Below are positions 29,035 to 39,090 of a DNA stretch of 64,000 nucleotides, piece by piece. The stretch lies in contig KI535286.1 in assembly GCA_000488855.1 (NCBI GenBank), forward strand, positions 84,394 to 148,393, given 5' to 3'. The stretch is from Eubacterium brachy ATCC 33089 (GTDB lineage Bacteria > Bacillota > Clostridia > Peptostreptococcales > Anaerovoracaceae). Under the pieces are notes generated by a model. It did not search any database and had not been told where the DNA came from. It saw only the letters and a list, made by a program, of their open reading frames with translations. The position numbers were made by a program, and so were the translations under genes. The first letter of the stretch is position 1; every line of letters starts with the position of its first letter.

Positions 29035-32000
29035 ATGGATAAGAGAGCATTGAATAAGAACATCAAAGAATCGATTAAACATTCAAAAGGTAGATTCTTT
29101 GCGATCATGTGTCTGATGATGTTGGGATCTTTTGCATTGGTGGGATTGAAGGTCATTGGACCGGATATGAGGAATACGGCTGATGACTACTTTGCAAAAA
29201 AAAAGTTGACAGATGTTTCCATAATTTCCGAGTACGGATTGGATGGAGATGATATTGAGGAAATAAAAAAAGCCGAAGGAATAGATAAAATAGAGTTTGG
29301 ATATATTAAGGATGTGATCATTGAGGATTCTCACACCAGCATGAGAGTGTTCTCCAAAAATGATGATATATCACAGGCGGATGTATTGCAAGGGCGATTA
29401 CCGGAGAGAGAAGATGAGATTGCAATCTCAAATCAGTATAAGGATGATTATGATATTGGAGATACTCTAAACATATACGAAAAGCCAGCAATTTCCGGAG
29501 AAAAATCTATAAAAAGGGACAAGTTCAAGGTAGTCGGATTTATAAGGACACCGGAGATAATAGCTAATACGAACATGGGAAGCACAAATGCAGGAACCGG
29601 TGAACTGAACGGAGTTGCAGTAGTTACAAAGGATGCGTTTGATTCCGATGTGTACATGATAGGGAGGATAACGTTTAAGGATACGAAAAAAGTAGATCCA
29701 TACACGAAAAAATATACGAACTTAATAGAAAAACACAAGAAAAACTTGGAAGGCATTTTGAAGAAGCAGCCTGAACAGAGGCTCGCTTCCATAAAGGAAA
29801 AATACAGCGAAAAAATAAGAAAAGGCGAAATTAAATTAGCAGAAGCAAAGGAGAAAATTGCGGAAGCTGAAAACAGATTATCACAAGCGAAAATTAAAAT
29901 AAATACAGGGGAACAGGAACTCATAAGCAAGCGAGCGGAGGCAGATAGAACATTTAAAGAAAAAGAAACCGAGATAAGAACAGGATACGAGAAGTTGGCT
30001 TCAGGAAGAAGAGAGCTTGAGAGAAACAAAAGAATGCTGGATGAAAATGAAGAGCGATACAGGGAGGGAGTAGCTCAATATGAAAAAAAGAAGAGAGCAC
30101 TTCAGCAGGGCGAAGCTCAATTAATCAATGCTAAGAAGGAAATAAAAGAGAAAGAGGGTGCTCTGGAAAAGGGTAAGAAAGACTATGAAAACTCTATCAA
30201 AGCGTTGGAATATAAAAAATCTGAAATAGAAAAACTGCTTGATGGCAACAATCTCGACACACATAAAAAACAAGAACTGAAAGAACAGCTAAAAAAAATA
30301 AAAATGCAGTTGGCAGGAGTTGGAAATCAGTATCACAAGTTTATAAACGATATATACAAAAAGGGAAAACTCCAAATAGATGAAAAAAAGCAGACTATAA
30401 AGCAGAAAGAATTGTTAATTGATCAAGGCAAAAGAGAGCTTTCAGAAGGCAAAAAGCAGCTCGATAACAGTAGATTGTTATTAGACGATGGATATAGAAA
30501 AATAGCCGCTGGCAAGGTAAAATTGACTGATAGCAAGGCTCGACTTGCAGAGGGTAAAAAACAGCTTTCTGATAAAAAAACGGAAATATATGAACAGCTG
30601 GAAAACGGTGAAAAGATTTTAGCTGAAAGTAAAAGCGAATACTTCAAAAATTTGACTTTGCTGGATAAGAAAAAGATGGAACTCGCAGAGAATGGTGAAA
30701 GTCGGCTAAAGGAAGCGAGAGAAAAATTAGACAGTTTGGAAGAACCCGTGTACGATGTGTATTCCAGAAGAGAAATGCTGGGATCTGAAGGATATAGGCT
30801 ATACACTTCCATAGCAGAGATCGTGGATTCTCTATCAGGGATATTTCCAATATTTTTATATTTGGTGGCAGCTCTGGTAACATCTACGACTATGTCCAGA
30901 TTTGTGGATGAAGAGAGGATAAATGCTGGAACGCTGAAGGCGTTGGGATACAGCAACAGGGATATCATAAAGAAATTTACCATTTATGGTCTCTTATCCA
31001 GCATGATAGGGACGACGATAGGCGTGTTGATGGGACATACGTTGTTACCTCTGATAGTTCATAATACGTACGCTACAAAAGTTGAACTTCCTATGATTAG
31101 GTTGTCGTTTTACCCTAAGATAACTATAATAGCATTTGTTCTGGGATTCATAAGTGCCGTGGTGCCGGCGTATTTAGTTGCAAAGAAGGAGCTTAAAGAA
31201 AAGGCATCACAGCTTTTATTGCCAAAACCTCCTGCGAAAGGTTCAAAGATATTCCTTGAAAGGATAGGATTTATATGGAACAAAATGTCCTTTACAAAAA
31301 AGGTGACAGCCAGGAATATATTTAGGTATAAGCAGAGAATGTTGATGACAATCTTTGGTGTATGCGGCGGAGTTGCGTTGCTCTTTGCGGGATTTGGAGT
31401 ACAACATTCAATACAGGGAATCGGCGATGCACAATTCCAAAACATAATAAAATACGATTTGATAATAGCAAATGAAGATAGCGCAAAAGATGATACAATC
31501 GATAAAATAAACAAAAAGCTTCAGGACGATGTGAGGATACAAACGCATAAAAACGTTCACTTTGAAGAAATCACAAAGGTTGCAGGTGCAAATAAAGATG
31601 CCCAGAAAATAAAGCTTATAGTGCCTTCCGACCATGAGAAATTCGATGATTATATAAATCTCAGGGATAGAAAGACCGGAGAAAAAATTGCGCTAGACAA
31701 AGGTGGTGCGGTAATATCCGAAAGATTTGCAAAATTGATAAAGGCAAAGCTTGGAGATGAAATTGATGTTAAAGACAGCAAGGGAAACGATCATAAAATC
31801 AAGGTCCAGGGAATATGTGAAATGTACTTGGGGCATTTCGCATTTATGTCAAAGGGATCATACGAGAAAACTTTCAATACAAAATATGAAAATAACGGAA
31901 GTCTGATATCTCTAAAGGATAAAGACCAAGAGAATATCAGAAATGTCGCATCGGATTTTATGAAGCAGGAAGGTGTAAAGGGAATCGTTCAGAATATCAG

Positions 32001-32436
32001 CCTGGAAAATCAGATTCATACGATAGTGTTATCCCTCAATAAAATAATGATTATTTTAATCGTTACGGCAACGCTTCTAACCGTGGTAATTATCAGCAAT
32101 CTGACCAATATAAACGTGGCTGAAAGAATTAGGGAACTGTCGACGATAAAGGTGCTTGGATTTTTTAATAAAGAAGTCACCATGTACATTTACAAGGAAA
32201 CTTCAATTCTGTCAATTATTGGAATCTTAGTCGGATTTTTATTCGGTGGATGGTTGCACCACTACATAATAACGGCGGTTCCTCCGGAAGAGGTCATGTT
32301 CAATCCGCAAGAAGGTGCTATAAGCTACATAGTGCCGACAGTAATCGTGACAGTTATAATCGTTGCATTGGGATTTGTCGTAAATCGGAAACTGAAAAAT
32401 GTCAATATGCTGGAAGCGTTGAAATCTGTAGAATAG
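29035..32436 (+). CDS. Large FtsX-type permease with long extracytoplasmic coiled coil
   Basis: Permease of 1,133 residues. One membrane helix near 20-40 is followed by an extracytoplasmic domain to about 220, then some 350 residues (about 220-570) of heptad-like helix rich in Glu, Lys, Gln and Ala with recurring KxxLxxGxxEL and LDxxKxxL elements, which should form a coiled coil reaching tens of nanometres. FtsX units follow at about 590-730, with a further membrane helix near 770-790, a second extracytoplasmic domain, and a last unit at about 1,010-1,125. AGGTGA precedes the ATG at 29035; the upstream ATG at 29020 lies inside the ATPase stop region. Such proteins may span the thick cell wall to export or sense peptides or lipids. 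The substrate is unknown. Confidence 0.88.
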   Translation: MDKRALNKNIKESIKHSKGRFFAIMCLMMLGSFALVGLKVIGPDMRNTADDYFAKKKLTDVSIISEYGLDGDDIEEIKKAEGIDKIEFGYIKDVIIEDSHTSMRVFSKNDDISQADVLQGRLPEREDEIAISNQYKDDYDIGDTLNIYEKPAISGEKSIKRDKFKVVGFIRTPEIIANTNMGSTNAGTGELNGVAVVTKDAFDSDVYMIGRITFKDTKKVDPYTKKYTNLIEKHKKNLEGILKKQPEQRLASIKEKYSEKIRKGEIKLAEAKEKIAEAENRLSQAKIKINTGEQELISKRAEADRTFKEKETEIRTGYEKLASGRRELERNKRMLDENEERYREGVAQYEKKKRALQQGEAQLINAKKEIKEKEGALEKGKKDYENSIKALEYKKSEIEKLLDGNNLDTHKKQELKEQLKKIKMQLAGVGNQYHKFINDIYKKGKLQIDEKKQTIKQKELLIDQGKRELSEGKKQLDNSRLLLDDGYRKIAAGKVKLTDSKARLAEGKKQLSDKKTEIYEQLENGEKILAESKSEYFKNLTLLDKKKMELAENGESRLKEAREKLDSLEEPVYDVYSRREMLGSEGYRLYTSIAEIVDSLSGIFPIFLYLVAALVTSTTMSRFVDEERINAGTLKALGYSNRDIIKKFTIYGLLSSMIGTTIGVLMGHTLLPLIVHNTYATKVELPMIRLSFYPKITIIAFVLGFISAVVPAYLVAKKELKEKASQLLLPKPPAKGSKIFLERIGFIWNKMSFTKKVTARNIFRYKQRMLMTIFGVCGGVALLFAGFGVQHSIQGIGDAQFQNIIKYDLIIANEDSAKDDTIDKINKKLQDDVRIQTHKNVHFEEITKVAGANKDAQKIKLIVPSDHEKFDDYINLRDRKTGEKIALDKGGAVISERFAKLIKAKLGDEIDVKDSKGNDHKIKVQGICEMYLGHFAFMSKGSYEKTFNTKYENNGSLISLKDKDQENIRNVASDFMKQEGVKGIVQNISLENQIHTIVLSLNKIMIILIVTATLLTVVIISNLTNINVAERIRELSTIKVLGFFNKEVTMYIYKETSILSIIGILVGFLFGGWLHHYIITAVPPEEVMFNPQEGAISYIVPTVIVTVIIVALGFVVNRKLKNVNMLEALKSVE

Positions 32437-32754
32437 CATAAAAAGAATGCATTTACAGCAGATATAGCTTGTACTGATAGTGTGGAATATATAGATACAT
32501 AAAAACCCGGTGTGATACAATTTTATAGAAAATTACGAAAATCAAAATAATGAAATGTAAATGAGCAAGTAAATATCCTGATGAAGAAAAAGGAGCTGTT
32601 TTGATAGAATCAAAACATCATCATATCCGTTGCCTGTTCTATTAGTTATAGCGACAAATTCCTCTTTTTTGGCATTTCGTTGGTATAATATATTTATTGT
32701 CGATGCATGTTTATTTAGCATAGAGCGGCCGGAAAGAAATAAAGGTGAGACGTT
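32437..32754. other. Intergenic stretch without a convincing gene
   Basis: Contains a small hairpin GTTTTGAT-AGA-ATCAAAAC (32598-32616) and a perfect TATAAT at 32684-32689 without a clear -35 box, probably the promoter of the next gene. A short open stretch (32565-32642) lacks a ribosome site; I do not call it. Confidence 0.4.
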
Positions 32755-33618
32755 ATGTCAAAAAAGGATTCAAAATTTCAAGTAAGATTTATGTCTTTTG
32801 CCTTTCGAGGAAAAGAAATATTTAAACCTTTAAATACCGGTTTTATTGACAAAAGAGTGAGCTGTGTAAGAGAATATGTAGCTAATATCTACTTCTATAC
32901 AAAAGATGGTTATACCATTATGATTGATGCGGGATATAACTATGACAGACTTGCGGAAAAAATGCGGTGGCTTAATATCAATCCGAAAGATATAAAAGAT
33001 ATTTTAATTACTCACCAAGATACGGATCATGTCGGAGCCATTGAAAAAGGTAGTGATGGATTATTCAGCGAATCAACGATATATATTGGAAGAATTGAAA
33101 ATGAATATTTGGAACATCGTAAACGACGTAAAGTCTTTTGAGGATTATATAAATTACCTCGAGTACACATTGATAACAAAAAAGTTTTAATCGATGAAGG
33201 TCAAGAGTTCTATATTGAAAATATTAAGGTAGAAGCATTTCTCGTGCCGGGACATACCTGGGGGCATCTTGTATATTTGATTGATGATGAATATTTATTT
33301 ACAGGAGATACAATTTGGCTAGGAGCAGATGGTGGTTATGCATTTTTAAATACTCTTGCGGAAGATAGAAATTTGCAAATGAAATCACTTAAAAAATTGG
33401 AAGAAATACTTAGAAAAAGGAACCTCAATTTAAAGATTATCACAGGACATACCGGCTGGACTGATGATATGGACTTTGCCTTTGCCCATACAGATGAAAT
33501 TTGTAATGCATTAAGGCGAAAGCCAAAAGTTCGTGATCCGAAAGCACCATATGACGGCTTTGATGAAAGAGATGATACAGAAGAAAATGCAAGAAACGGG
33601 TTCCTTGATAAGTGTTAG
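32755..33618 (+). pseudogene. Metallo-beta-lactamase-fold hydrolase interrupted by an in-frame TGA
   Basis: The two halves (32755-33141 and the continuation to 33618) are in the same frame, broken only by TGA at 33139-33141. Without the stop the protein would have 287 residues. The metal site is THQDTDHVG (about residues 90-98) in the first half; the second half has VPGHTWGHLVYLIDDEYLFTGDTIW and, near the end, TGHTGW. The flanking residues KVF-GLYKLPRV suggest the lost codon was TGG (Trp). The second half lacks a ribosome site. It is most simply a recent nonsense mutation; sequencing error or stop readthrough cannot be excluded. Confidence 0.8.
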
Positions 33619-33764
33619 AAATGCACATTTGCTTGTAGTAAAAAGGATGCTGATTGAAAAAAAGAGATAAAAATTGTATCCAAGCATTCTATGGAAGTAT
33701 GGCAGATTAGAAGAGGACGAGGTGAGTCGAAAGCTATAAATTCAAAGAACGATGTATCCAATAC

Positions 33765-33794
33765 TTGACACAATCATTATTGGTTTGATAGAAT
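33765..33794 (+). promoter_or_regulatory. Promoter ahead of the small membrane-anchored protein
   Basis: TTGACA at 33765-33770, 18 bases, TAGAAT at 33789-33794; the gene starts at 33902. The rest of 33619-33764 shows no gene. Confidence 0.6.
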
Positions 33795-33901
33795 TAACCA
33801 TAATCATATTTTATTTACAACTTTTATAAAAAAAATTAGTGCTTTTACATAAAAATGAGAAAAATAAAAAGGTTGATCATTATGTGGTACGGAGAATAAT
33901 C

Positions 33902-34345
33902 ATGGAAAGAAAGACAAAGATATTCATTGTAATACTCATAGCTTTAATTGGAATTTTATTTTATTCTGTGTACGAAAATATAATAGAGAGCAAAATTGCA
34001 AGGCTCAATGTGACAAAAGCTAAAATCGTAATGAGAAATGGATACGAAGAAATAGATACGAGGTATTTGACCGTAGGTGGAGAGAAATACATAATATACA
34101 GAGAGTTTAAAAACCCTGCAAAGGCTATGAAAACCTTCAAAAAACGCCATCCGAATATTGTAAAAAAAATTAGGCGAACTTGGATAGCTTTCGGAGATTT
34201 GTCATGGTGGAACTGGAAACTATATGAGAAGGGAGCCATTGAATGCGATCAGCTAACGCATGAAGAACGAAACGAAATAGAGGGATTTTTTGATATATAT
34301 GAGAATACTGAAAAAAATAAGAAACGACTTAGAAATTTTGTTTAA
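33902..34345 (+). CDS. Small membrane-anchored or exported protein, unknown function
   Basis: Protein of 147 residues that I do not recognise. Residues 5-25 form a hydrophobic helix preceded by MERKTK, which fits an uncleaved signal anchor; no lipobox Cys is present. The rest is basic and aromatic (TWIAFGDLSWWNWKLYEKG) and should lie outside the membrane. The frame extends upstream to 33839, but GGAGA stands at the right distance before the ATG at 33902. It is flanked by its own promoter and terminator. Confidence 0.65.
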   Translation: MERKTKIFIVILIALIGILFYSVYENIIESKIARLNVTKAKIVMRNGYEEIDTRYLTVGGEKYIIYREFKNPAKAMKTFKKRHPNIVKKIRRTWIAFGDLSWWNWKLYEKGAIECDQLTHEERNEIEGFFDIYENTEKNKKRLRNFV

Positions 34346-34378
34346 ATAGGACTAAATGTGCAAATGTCATATGAACAG

Positions 34379-34420
34379 AACCCCGAAGTAGGAGCGAAGA
34401 CTTTACTTCGGGGTTTAGCT
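34379..34420 (+). terminator. Terminator after the small membrane-anchored protein gene
   Basis: Twelve-base perfect stem AACCCCGAAGTA / TACTTCGGGGTT (34379-34390, 34404-34415). The tail is interrupted: TAGCTTTGCATTTTT. Confidence 0.65.
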
Positions 34421-34632
34421 TTGCATTTTTACAAATCGTGGAGCAATTTTTAATGCAGATTTCAAGAGGAACAAATTGCCTTATCATTGCAGAAATACTG
34501 CCGGATCGATGAAGTTGTTACAGCATTTTTTATGTGTTATGATGTATTCACATCATTTTTATAAAACTCAATTGTAAATAACTAAAAGATTAAAAGAAAA
34601 AATAACAAAATATTCACATAAGATAATTTCCG

Positions 34633-34659
34633 TTGAATTTGAGCAATAGATGGTATAAT
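34633..34659 (+). promoter_or_regulatory. Possible tatD promoter
   Basis: TATAAT at 34654-34659 is perfect; the best -35, TTGAAT at 34633-34638, is only 15 bases away. I see no gene in 34421-34703. Confidence 0.4.
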
Positions 34660-34703
34660 GAAAAAAGCAGAATAAACGATTATGTGATACATAAGGAGGA
34701 GAT

Positions 34704-35528
34704 ATGTTATTTGATTCCCATACCCATATAAACAGCGAAATGTACAGCGATGAAGAAAGGGCGCAAGTCATAGCAGCAATTGAAAATTCAGATGTGAAAA
34801 CAGTAGTCGACATCGGGTGCGATTTGGCGACTTCACAGATGGCTACGGAACATGCAAAAAAATATCCTTGGTGCTATGCTGCGGTGGGATTTCATCCTCA
34901 TGAAACAAGGCATATGGACGAGATGACACTGATGATGATAAAAAGCCTCGCAAAGGAGGAGAAAGTTGTGGCTATTGGTGAAATCGGACTGGATTTTCAC
35001 TATGATCATTCACCTAGGGATGTCCAGGAGTACTGGTTTAGAGAACAGATAAAACTCGCCAATGAACTCAGATTGCCGATAGTCATTCACAGCAGGGAAG
35101 CCGACAACAGAACCTTGGAAATCCTCAAGGAAGAAGGGGCTTTTTCCGATGAGAGAAAGGGGTACTTCCCCCAAAAACCCGACGGAAGCAGCGATGCGAG
35201 AGTATTGTTGCACTGTTACAGCGGCAGTCCGGAATTGGCAGAACAATATGTGAGGCTGGGAGCAACCCTATCTATCGCAGGTCCCGTAACATATAAAAAT
35301 AACAAGAAGACACCGAAGGTGGTGGAAAAAATCGGAATAGAGAATTTATTGATAGAAACCGATGCACCGTACCTGACGCCTGAGCCGTTACGCGGCAGAA
35401 GGAATATGTCGCCCTATGTGGAACACACAGCCAGAAGGATAGCACTTATAAAGGGGATGGATTATGAGCAGGTAGTAGAGCAAACTTGCAAAAATGCCGA
35501 GCGATTTTTCAACATAGAGGAAAGTTAA
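34704..35528 (+). CDS. tatD: TatD-family metal-dependent DNase
   Basis: Hydrolase of 274 residues with a TIM-barrel metal site: DSHTHINSEMY at the start, GEIGLDFHYD, PIVIHSREA, LLHCYSGS and LIETDAPYLTP in order. Relatives have 3'-5' DNase or deacylase activity and act in DNA repair or tRNA quality control. About 20 residues are inserted near 155-170 (ERKGYFPQKPDGSSD) relative to the common form. It heads a run of plus-strand genes and is followed by tilS after four bases. Confidence 0.93.
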   Translation: MLFDSHTHINSEMYSDEERAQVIAAIENSDVKTVVDIGCDLATSQMATEHAKKYPWCYAAVGFHPHETRHMDEMTLMMIKSLAKEEKVVAIGEIGLDFHYDHSPRDVQEYWFREQIKLANELRLPIVIHSREADNRTLEILKEEGAFSDERKGYFPQKPDGSSDARVLLHCYSGSPELAEQYVRLGATLSIAGPVTYKNNKKTPKVVEKIGIENLLIETDAPYLTPEPLRGRRNMSPYVEHTARRIALIKGMDYEQVVEQTCKNAERFFNIEES

Positions 35529-35532
35529 AATC

Positions 35533-36990
35533 ATGTTAAAGGACATCATCAAAAAAAACATTGAGAAACACAGTTTAATAGATCCCGGAGATCTTGTAAT
35601 ACTGGGACTCTCCGGAGGTCCGGATTCCATGTGCCTCATGAACGTTTTATATAACTTGAAAGATAGAATGAAGTTTGAGTTGGTATTTGCCCATGTAAGT
35701 CACAATTTCCGCATTGCAGAAGGCAGGAAGGATATGGAGTTCGTCCGAAGCATAGGAGAGAAGTACAACGTAAAAACCTTCGTAAAAGAAGTTGATTGCC
35801 CCAAGATGGCTCTGGATATGAAAATATCCGGTGAAGAGGCAGGCAGATTGGCGAGATACGAATTTTTCAACGAAATAGAAAATCTATACACGGAAAAGAG
35901 CTGTGAAAATTCATATCGCAGGGAGCAGATAAAAGTGGCAGTCGCTCACAATATGTGGGATCAGAGTGAAACCATACTCTTTAGGATTCTTCGAGGAAGC
36001 GGTGTTGACGGAATTGCAGGCATCGAATACAAAAGCAAAAACGCCGTGGGCAGCAACGTAATCAGACCGATGTTGAACATATCGAGAAATCGTATCGAAG
36101 AGTACTGCGAAGAAAAGCGATTGAATCCGAGAATGGATGAGACCAATCAAAAGGATGTATATACGAGAAATAAAATACGGCTGAAATTGATTCCATGCAT
36201 AAATGAAATGTTCAATACAGACGTGAATAAGACTCTTTTCAGCCTGGGAGAGAATGCTAAAATAGACAAAGAGTATATGTGGGCAGAGGCGGATAAGGCG
36301 TACGGGAGAGTTTTGCTGGAAGAAAACTTGAAATATGCCGAAAAGAGCGTAGTTTTCATCCAAAGAGAGCTGTGGAATTACCATAGTGCCATAGTGCATA
36401 GGGTTCTGCTCAAAGCTTTCAGAAAGATCGGATTGAACAAAGACGTTTTAAGAGGACATATCGCCCGAGCGCTGGAGATTATCAAAATCGAAAATAGACC
36501 CAAGGAGTTGACCTTGCCCGACGGATTTACATTGGAAGTAGCCTATGGCAGAGTAACATGTATAAAAAGGGTGAAGAATGAAAAAAATTTTTTGAAGAAG
36601 AGAGAATTTTCTTCCATAGAAAAATGTGAGGATTACATAAAAAATAATTTGTCAGGAAAACACAAAGTTCAGTACGCAGTCTTCGATTTGGAAAAACTGA
36701 AGCAAAAGTATGCTATATCGGAAGATTTTCGAGAGATAGAGCTGAGAAATAGAAAAAGCGGAGATTACATAAGGCTGAATGGAATTGCCGGCAGGAAGAA
36801 ACTTCAAGATTTTCTGGTGGATATGAAAGTGCCGAGACAGGAGAGAGACCGCATAGATTTGGTCTGTATTGCGGATGAAATCCTATGGATTGCCGACGAT
36901 CGATGCAGGCGTAGAAAAAATTGTGAATTTACCCTAGATAATAGCACGAAACATATTATTTTGCTTGAAATACAGGGGATTTTGTGTTAA
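35533..36990 (+). CDS. tilS: tRNA(Ile)-lysidine synthase
   Basis: Enzyme of 485 residues that converts C34 of the CAT-anticodon tRNA-Ile to lysidine, so that it reads ATA. The PP-loop ATP site is LSGGPDSM, followed by FAHVSHNFR, AHNMWDQSETILFRILRGSGVDGIAGI, then NISRNRIEEYC and NPRMDETN. The C-terminal TilS domain includes RNRKSGDYIRLNGIAGRKKLQDFLVDMKVPRQERD. It is followed by ftsH after 58 bases; the hpt gene often found between them is absent. Confidence 0.94.
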   Translation: MLKDIIKKNIEKHSLIDPGDLVILGLSGGPDSMCLMNVLYNLKDRMKFELVFAHVSHNFRIAEGRKDMEFVRSIGEKYNVKTFVKEVDCPKMALDMKISGEEAGRLARYEFFNEIENLYTEKSCENSYRREQIKVAVAHNMWDQSETILFRILRGSGVDGIAGIEYKSKNAVGSNVIRPMLNISRNRIEEYCEEKRLNPRMDETNQKDVYTRNKIRLKLIPCINEMFNTDVNKTLFSLGENAKIDKEYMWAEADKAYGRVLLEENLKYAEKSVVFIQRELWNYHSAIVHRVLLKAFRKIGLNKDVLRGHIARALEIIKIENRPKELTLPDGFTLEVAYGRVTCIKRVKNEKNFLKKREFSSIEKCEDYIKNNLSGKHKVQYAVFDLEKLKQKYAISEDFREIELRNRKSGDYIRLNGIAGRKKLQDFLVDMKVPRQERDRIDLVCIADEILWIADDRCRRRKNCEFTLDNSTKHIILLEIQGILC

Positions 36991-37048
36991 AATTACGATT
37001 TGATAGGCATCTTAAATAAAGATGCAAAATTCTTAAAGGAGAGATGAA

Positions 37049-39064
37049 TTGAAGAAAGCATTTAAAGGATTCGGAGTATATTTTTTAATTCTAATTTTAG
37101 TGTCGGGACTTGTTCTTTTCTATGGAAAGGAATCCAGCGACAAGGTATCTGAGGTGAGCTATTCGAAAATTGTAGAGCACATCTCCAAGGAAGAACTGAA
37201 GGAAATAACCTTCAAAGAACTGGAGATAACAGGGATACTTAAAGATAACGGGAAAAAAGTTCACACATATGCTCACAGCGCCATGGACGTGAACAGATTG
37301 CATACGGAATACTTGGACAAGCAGAGTCTAAAGAATAAGATAACTGTAAAAAATGCCAAACCTGAGAAAGAATCTTGGATAATATCCATCATTCCGACAT
37401 TGATAATGATGGGTGCATTGATATTCTTCTGGATGATGATAATGAGACAGCAAGGTGGCGGAAAAGCTATGAGCTTTGGAAAGAGCAAGGCGAAAATGCA
37501 GAATCCGTCAGGTAAAAAAATCACATTTGATGATGTGGCAGGTCTGGATGAGGAAAAAGAGGAGTTGGAAGAAGTTGTGGACTTCTTGAGACGACCGCAA
37601 AAGTACGCATCGATAGGAGCGAGAATACCAAAGGGAATACTTTTGGTGGGACCTCCGGGAACGGGAAAAACCTATTTATCAAAAGCTGCAGCAGGCGAGG
37701 CGGGAGTGCCGTTTTTTACCATTTCAGGTTCGGATTTTGTTGAGATGTTCGTAGGTGTAGGAGCTTCAAGAGTTAGAGACTTGTTTGAGCAAGCCAAGAA
37801 GCATGCGCCGTGTATCATATTTATAGATGAAATCGATGCCGTAGGCAGAAAAAGAGGTGCCGGTATGGGCGGCGGCCACGATGAGAGAGAGCAGACATTA
37901 AATCAGCTGTTGGTTGAGATGGACGGATTTATGGAAAATTCGGGAATTATCGTATTGGCAGCTACAAACAGACCTGACATCTTAGATCCAGCATTGCTCA
38001 GACCGGGCAGATTCGACAGACAGGTGGTAGTAGGGATACCGGATATAAAGGCGAGAGAAGAAATATTTAAAATTCACAGCAGAAACAAGCCTTTGGAAGA
38101 AGATGTCAACGCGGAAGTATTGGCACGCAGAACACCGGGATTTACACCGGCTGACATAGAGAATATGTTAAATGAAGCGGCATTGCTTTCAATCAGAAAA
38201 AATAGCAAAGCCATCAGCATGGAAGATATTGAAGAGGCTATTACAAAGGTTATAGCCGGACCGCAGAAGAAGAGCAGAGTTATAAGCGAAAAGGAAAGAT
38301 GGCTTACGGCAGTTCACGAATCAGGACACGCAGTCGTGGCAAGATCCTTGCCGGAAACAGATCCTGTGCACCAGATAACGATAGTGCCGAGAGGAAGAGC
38401 CGGCGGTTTTACTATGATTCTTCCGACGGAAGAACGATTCTACACTACAAAAGTCGATATGGAAGAACAGATAGTACACTTGCTGGGAGGAAGAGTTGCG
38501 GAAAGTCTCGTTTTAAAGGATATTTCAACGGGAGCCAGCAACGATATTCAAAGAGCTACAACTATAGCAAGGGATATGGTTACTAAGTATGGATTTAGCG
38601 AAAAGCTCGGACCTGTCAACTACAGTTCAGGAGAAGAGGTGTTCATAGGAAGGGATTTCGGAACTAAGAACGACTTCTCGGAAGAAACTTCAAACGAAAT
38701 AGATGCGGAAGTTAAGGAAATTATTCACAGCAGCTACGAGCACGCTACTGCGATTTTGACAGAACACATGGATAAATTGTTGGAAGTCGCCAATGCTCTG
38801 ATGAAACTGGAAACTATCAGCGGCGAAGAATTTGAAAAATTGTATACAGGAGAAATAACTGCCGATCAGTTGGCAAAAGACAATGAGAGTAAGGCATTGA
38901 CTAAAGCTGATAAAGATCAGACGGTTGAAGATGAAAATATCGACTCGGACCATAGCGAACCGGACGAAGACGCAGATGGTGAAGATATGGAAAGTTGTGA
39001 AGAAGATTTAGAAAATTTGGAGAATGACAGGGAAGACAATCGAGAGGATAACGAGTTGTCATAG
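37049..39064 (+). CDS. ftsH: ATP-dependent zinc metalloprotease FtsH
   Basis: Membrane-bound AAA+ protease, 671 residues. Transmembrane helices lie at about 8-26 and 110-132; Walker A is GPPGTGKT (201-208), Walker [10 protein letters not shown], and the second region of homology includes [22 protein letters not shown]. The zinc site is HESGH (423-427). The last 60 residues are strikingly acidic (runs of E and D with [21 protein letters not shown]). The start is TTG at 37049 with AAGGAGA ahead; a nearer ATG at 37044 is out of frame and meets a stop after one codon. It degrades unstable and misassembled membrane proteins. Confidence 0.96.
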   Translation: MKKAFKGFGVYFLILILVSGLVLFYGKESSDKVSEVSYSKIVEHISKEELKEITFKELEITGILKDNGKKVHTYAHSAMDVNRLHTEYLDKQSLKNKITVKNAKPEKESWIISIIPTLIMMGALIFFWMMIMRQQGGGKAMSFGKSKAKMQNPSGKKITFDDVAGLDEEKEELEEVVDFLRRPQKYASIGARIPKGILLVGPPGTGKTYLSKAAAGEAGVPFFTISGSDFVEMFVGVGASRVRDLFEQAKKHAPCIIFIDEIDAVGRKRGAGMGGGHDEREQTLNQLLVEMDGFMENSGIIVLAATNRPDILDPALLRPGRFDRQVVVGIPDIKAREEIFKIHSRNKPLEEDVNAEVLARRTPGFTPADIENMLNEAALLSIRKNSKAISMEDIEEAITKVIAGPQKKSRVISEKERWLTAVHESGHAVVARSLPETDPVHQITIVPRGRAGGFTMILPTEERFYTTKVDMEEQIVHLLGGRVAESLVLKDISTGASNDIQRATTIARDMVTKYGFSEKLGPVNYSSGEEVFIGRDFGTKNDFSEETSNEIDAEVKEIIHSSYEHATAILTEHMDKLLEVANALMKLETISGEEFEKLYTGEITADQLAKDNESKALTKADKDQTVEDENIDSDHSEPDEDADGEDMESCEEDLENLENDREDNREDNELS

Positions 39065-39090
39065 CTTGGAGGAAGATGTAGGAAGACAAG

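Noticed and set aside
32565-32645. Short open frame SKYPDEEKGAVLIESKHHH before the hydrolase gene
   Set aside because: No start codon with ribosome site and only 26 codons; a TGA separates it from the nearest ATG.
33139-33141. TGA as a selenocysteine codon in the hydrolase gene
   Set aside because: The position corresponds to a Trp rather than Cys context, and I see no clear hairpin of the bacterial selenocysteine type right after it.
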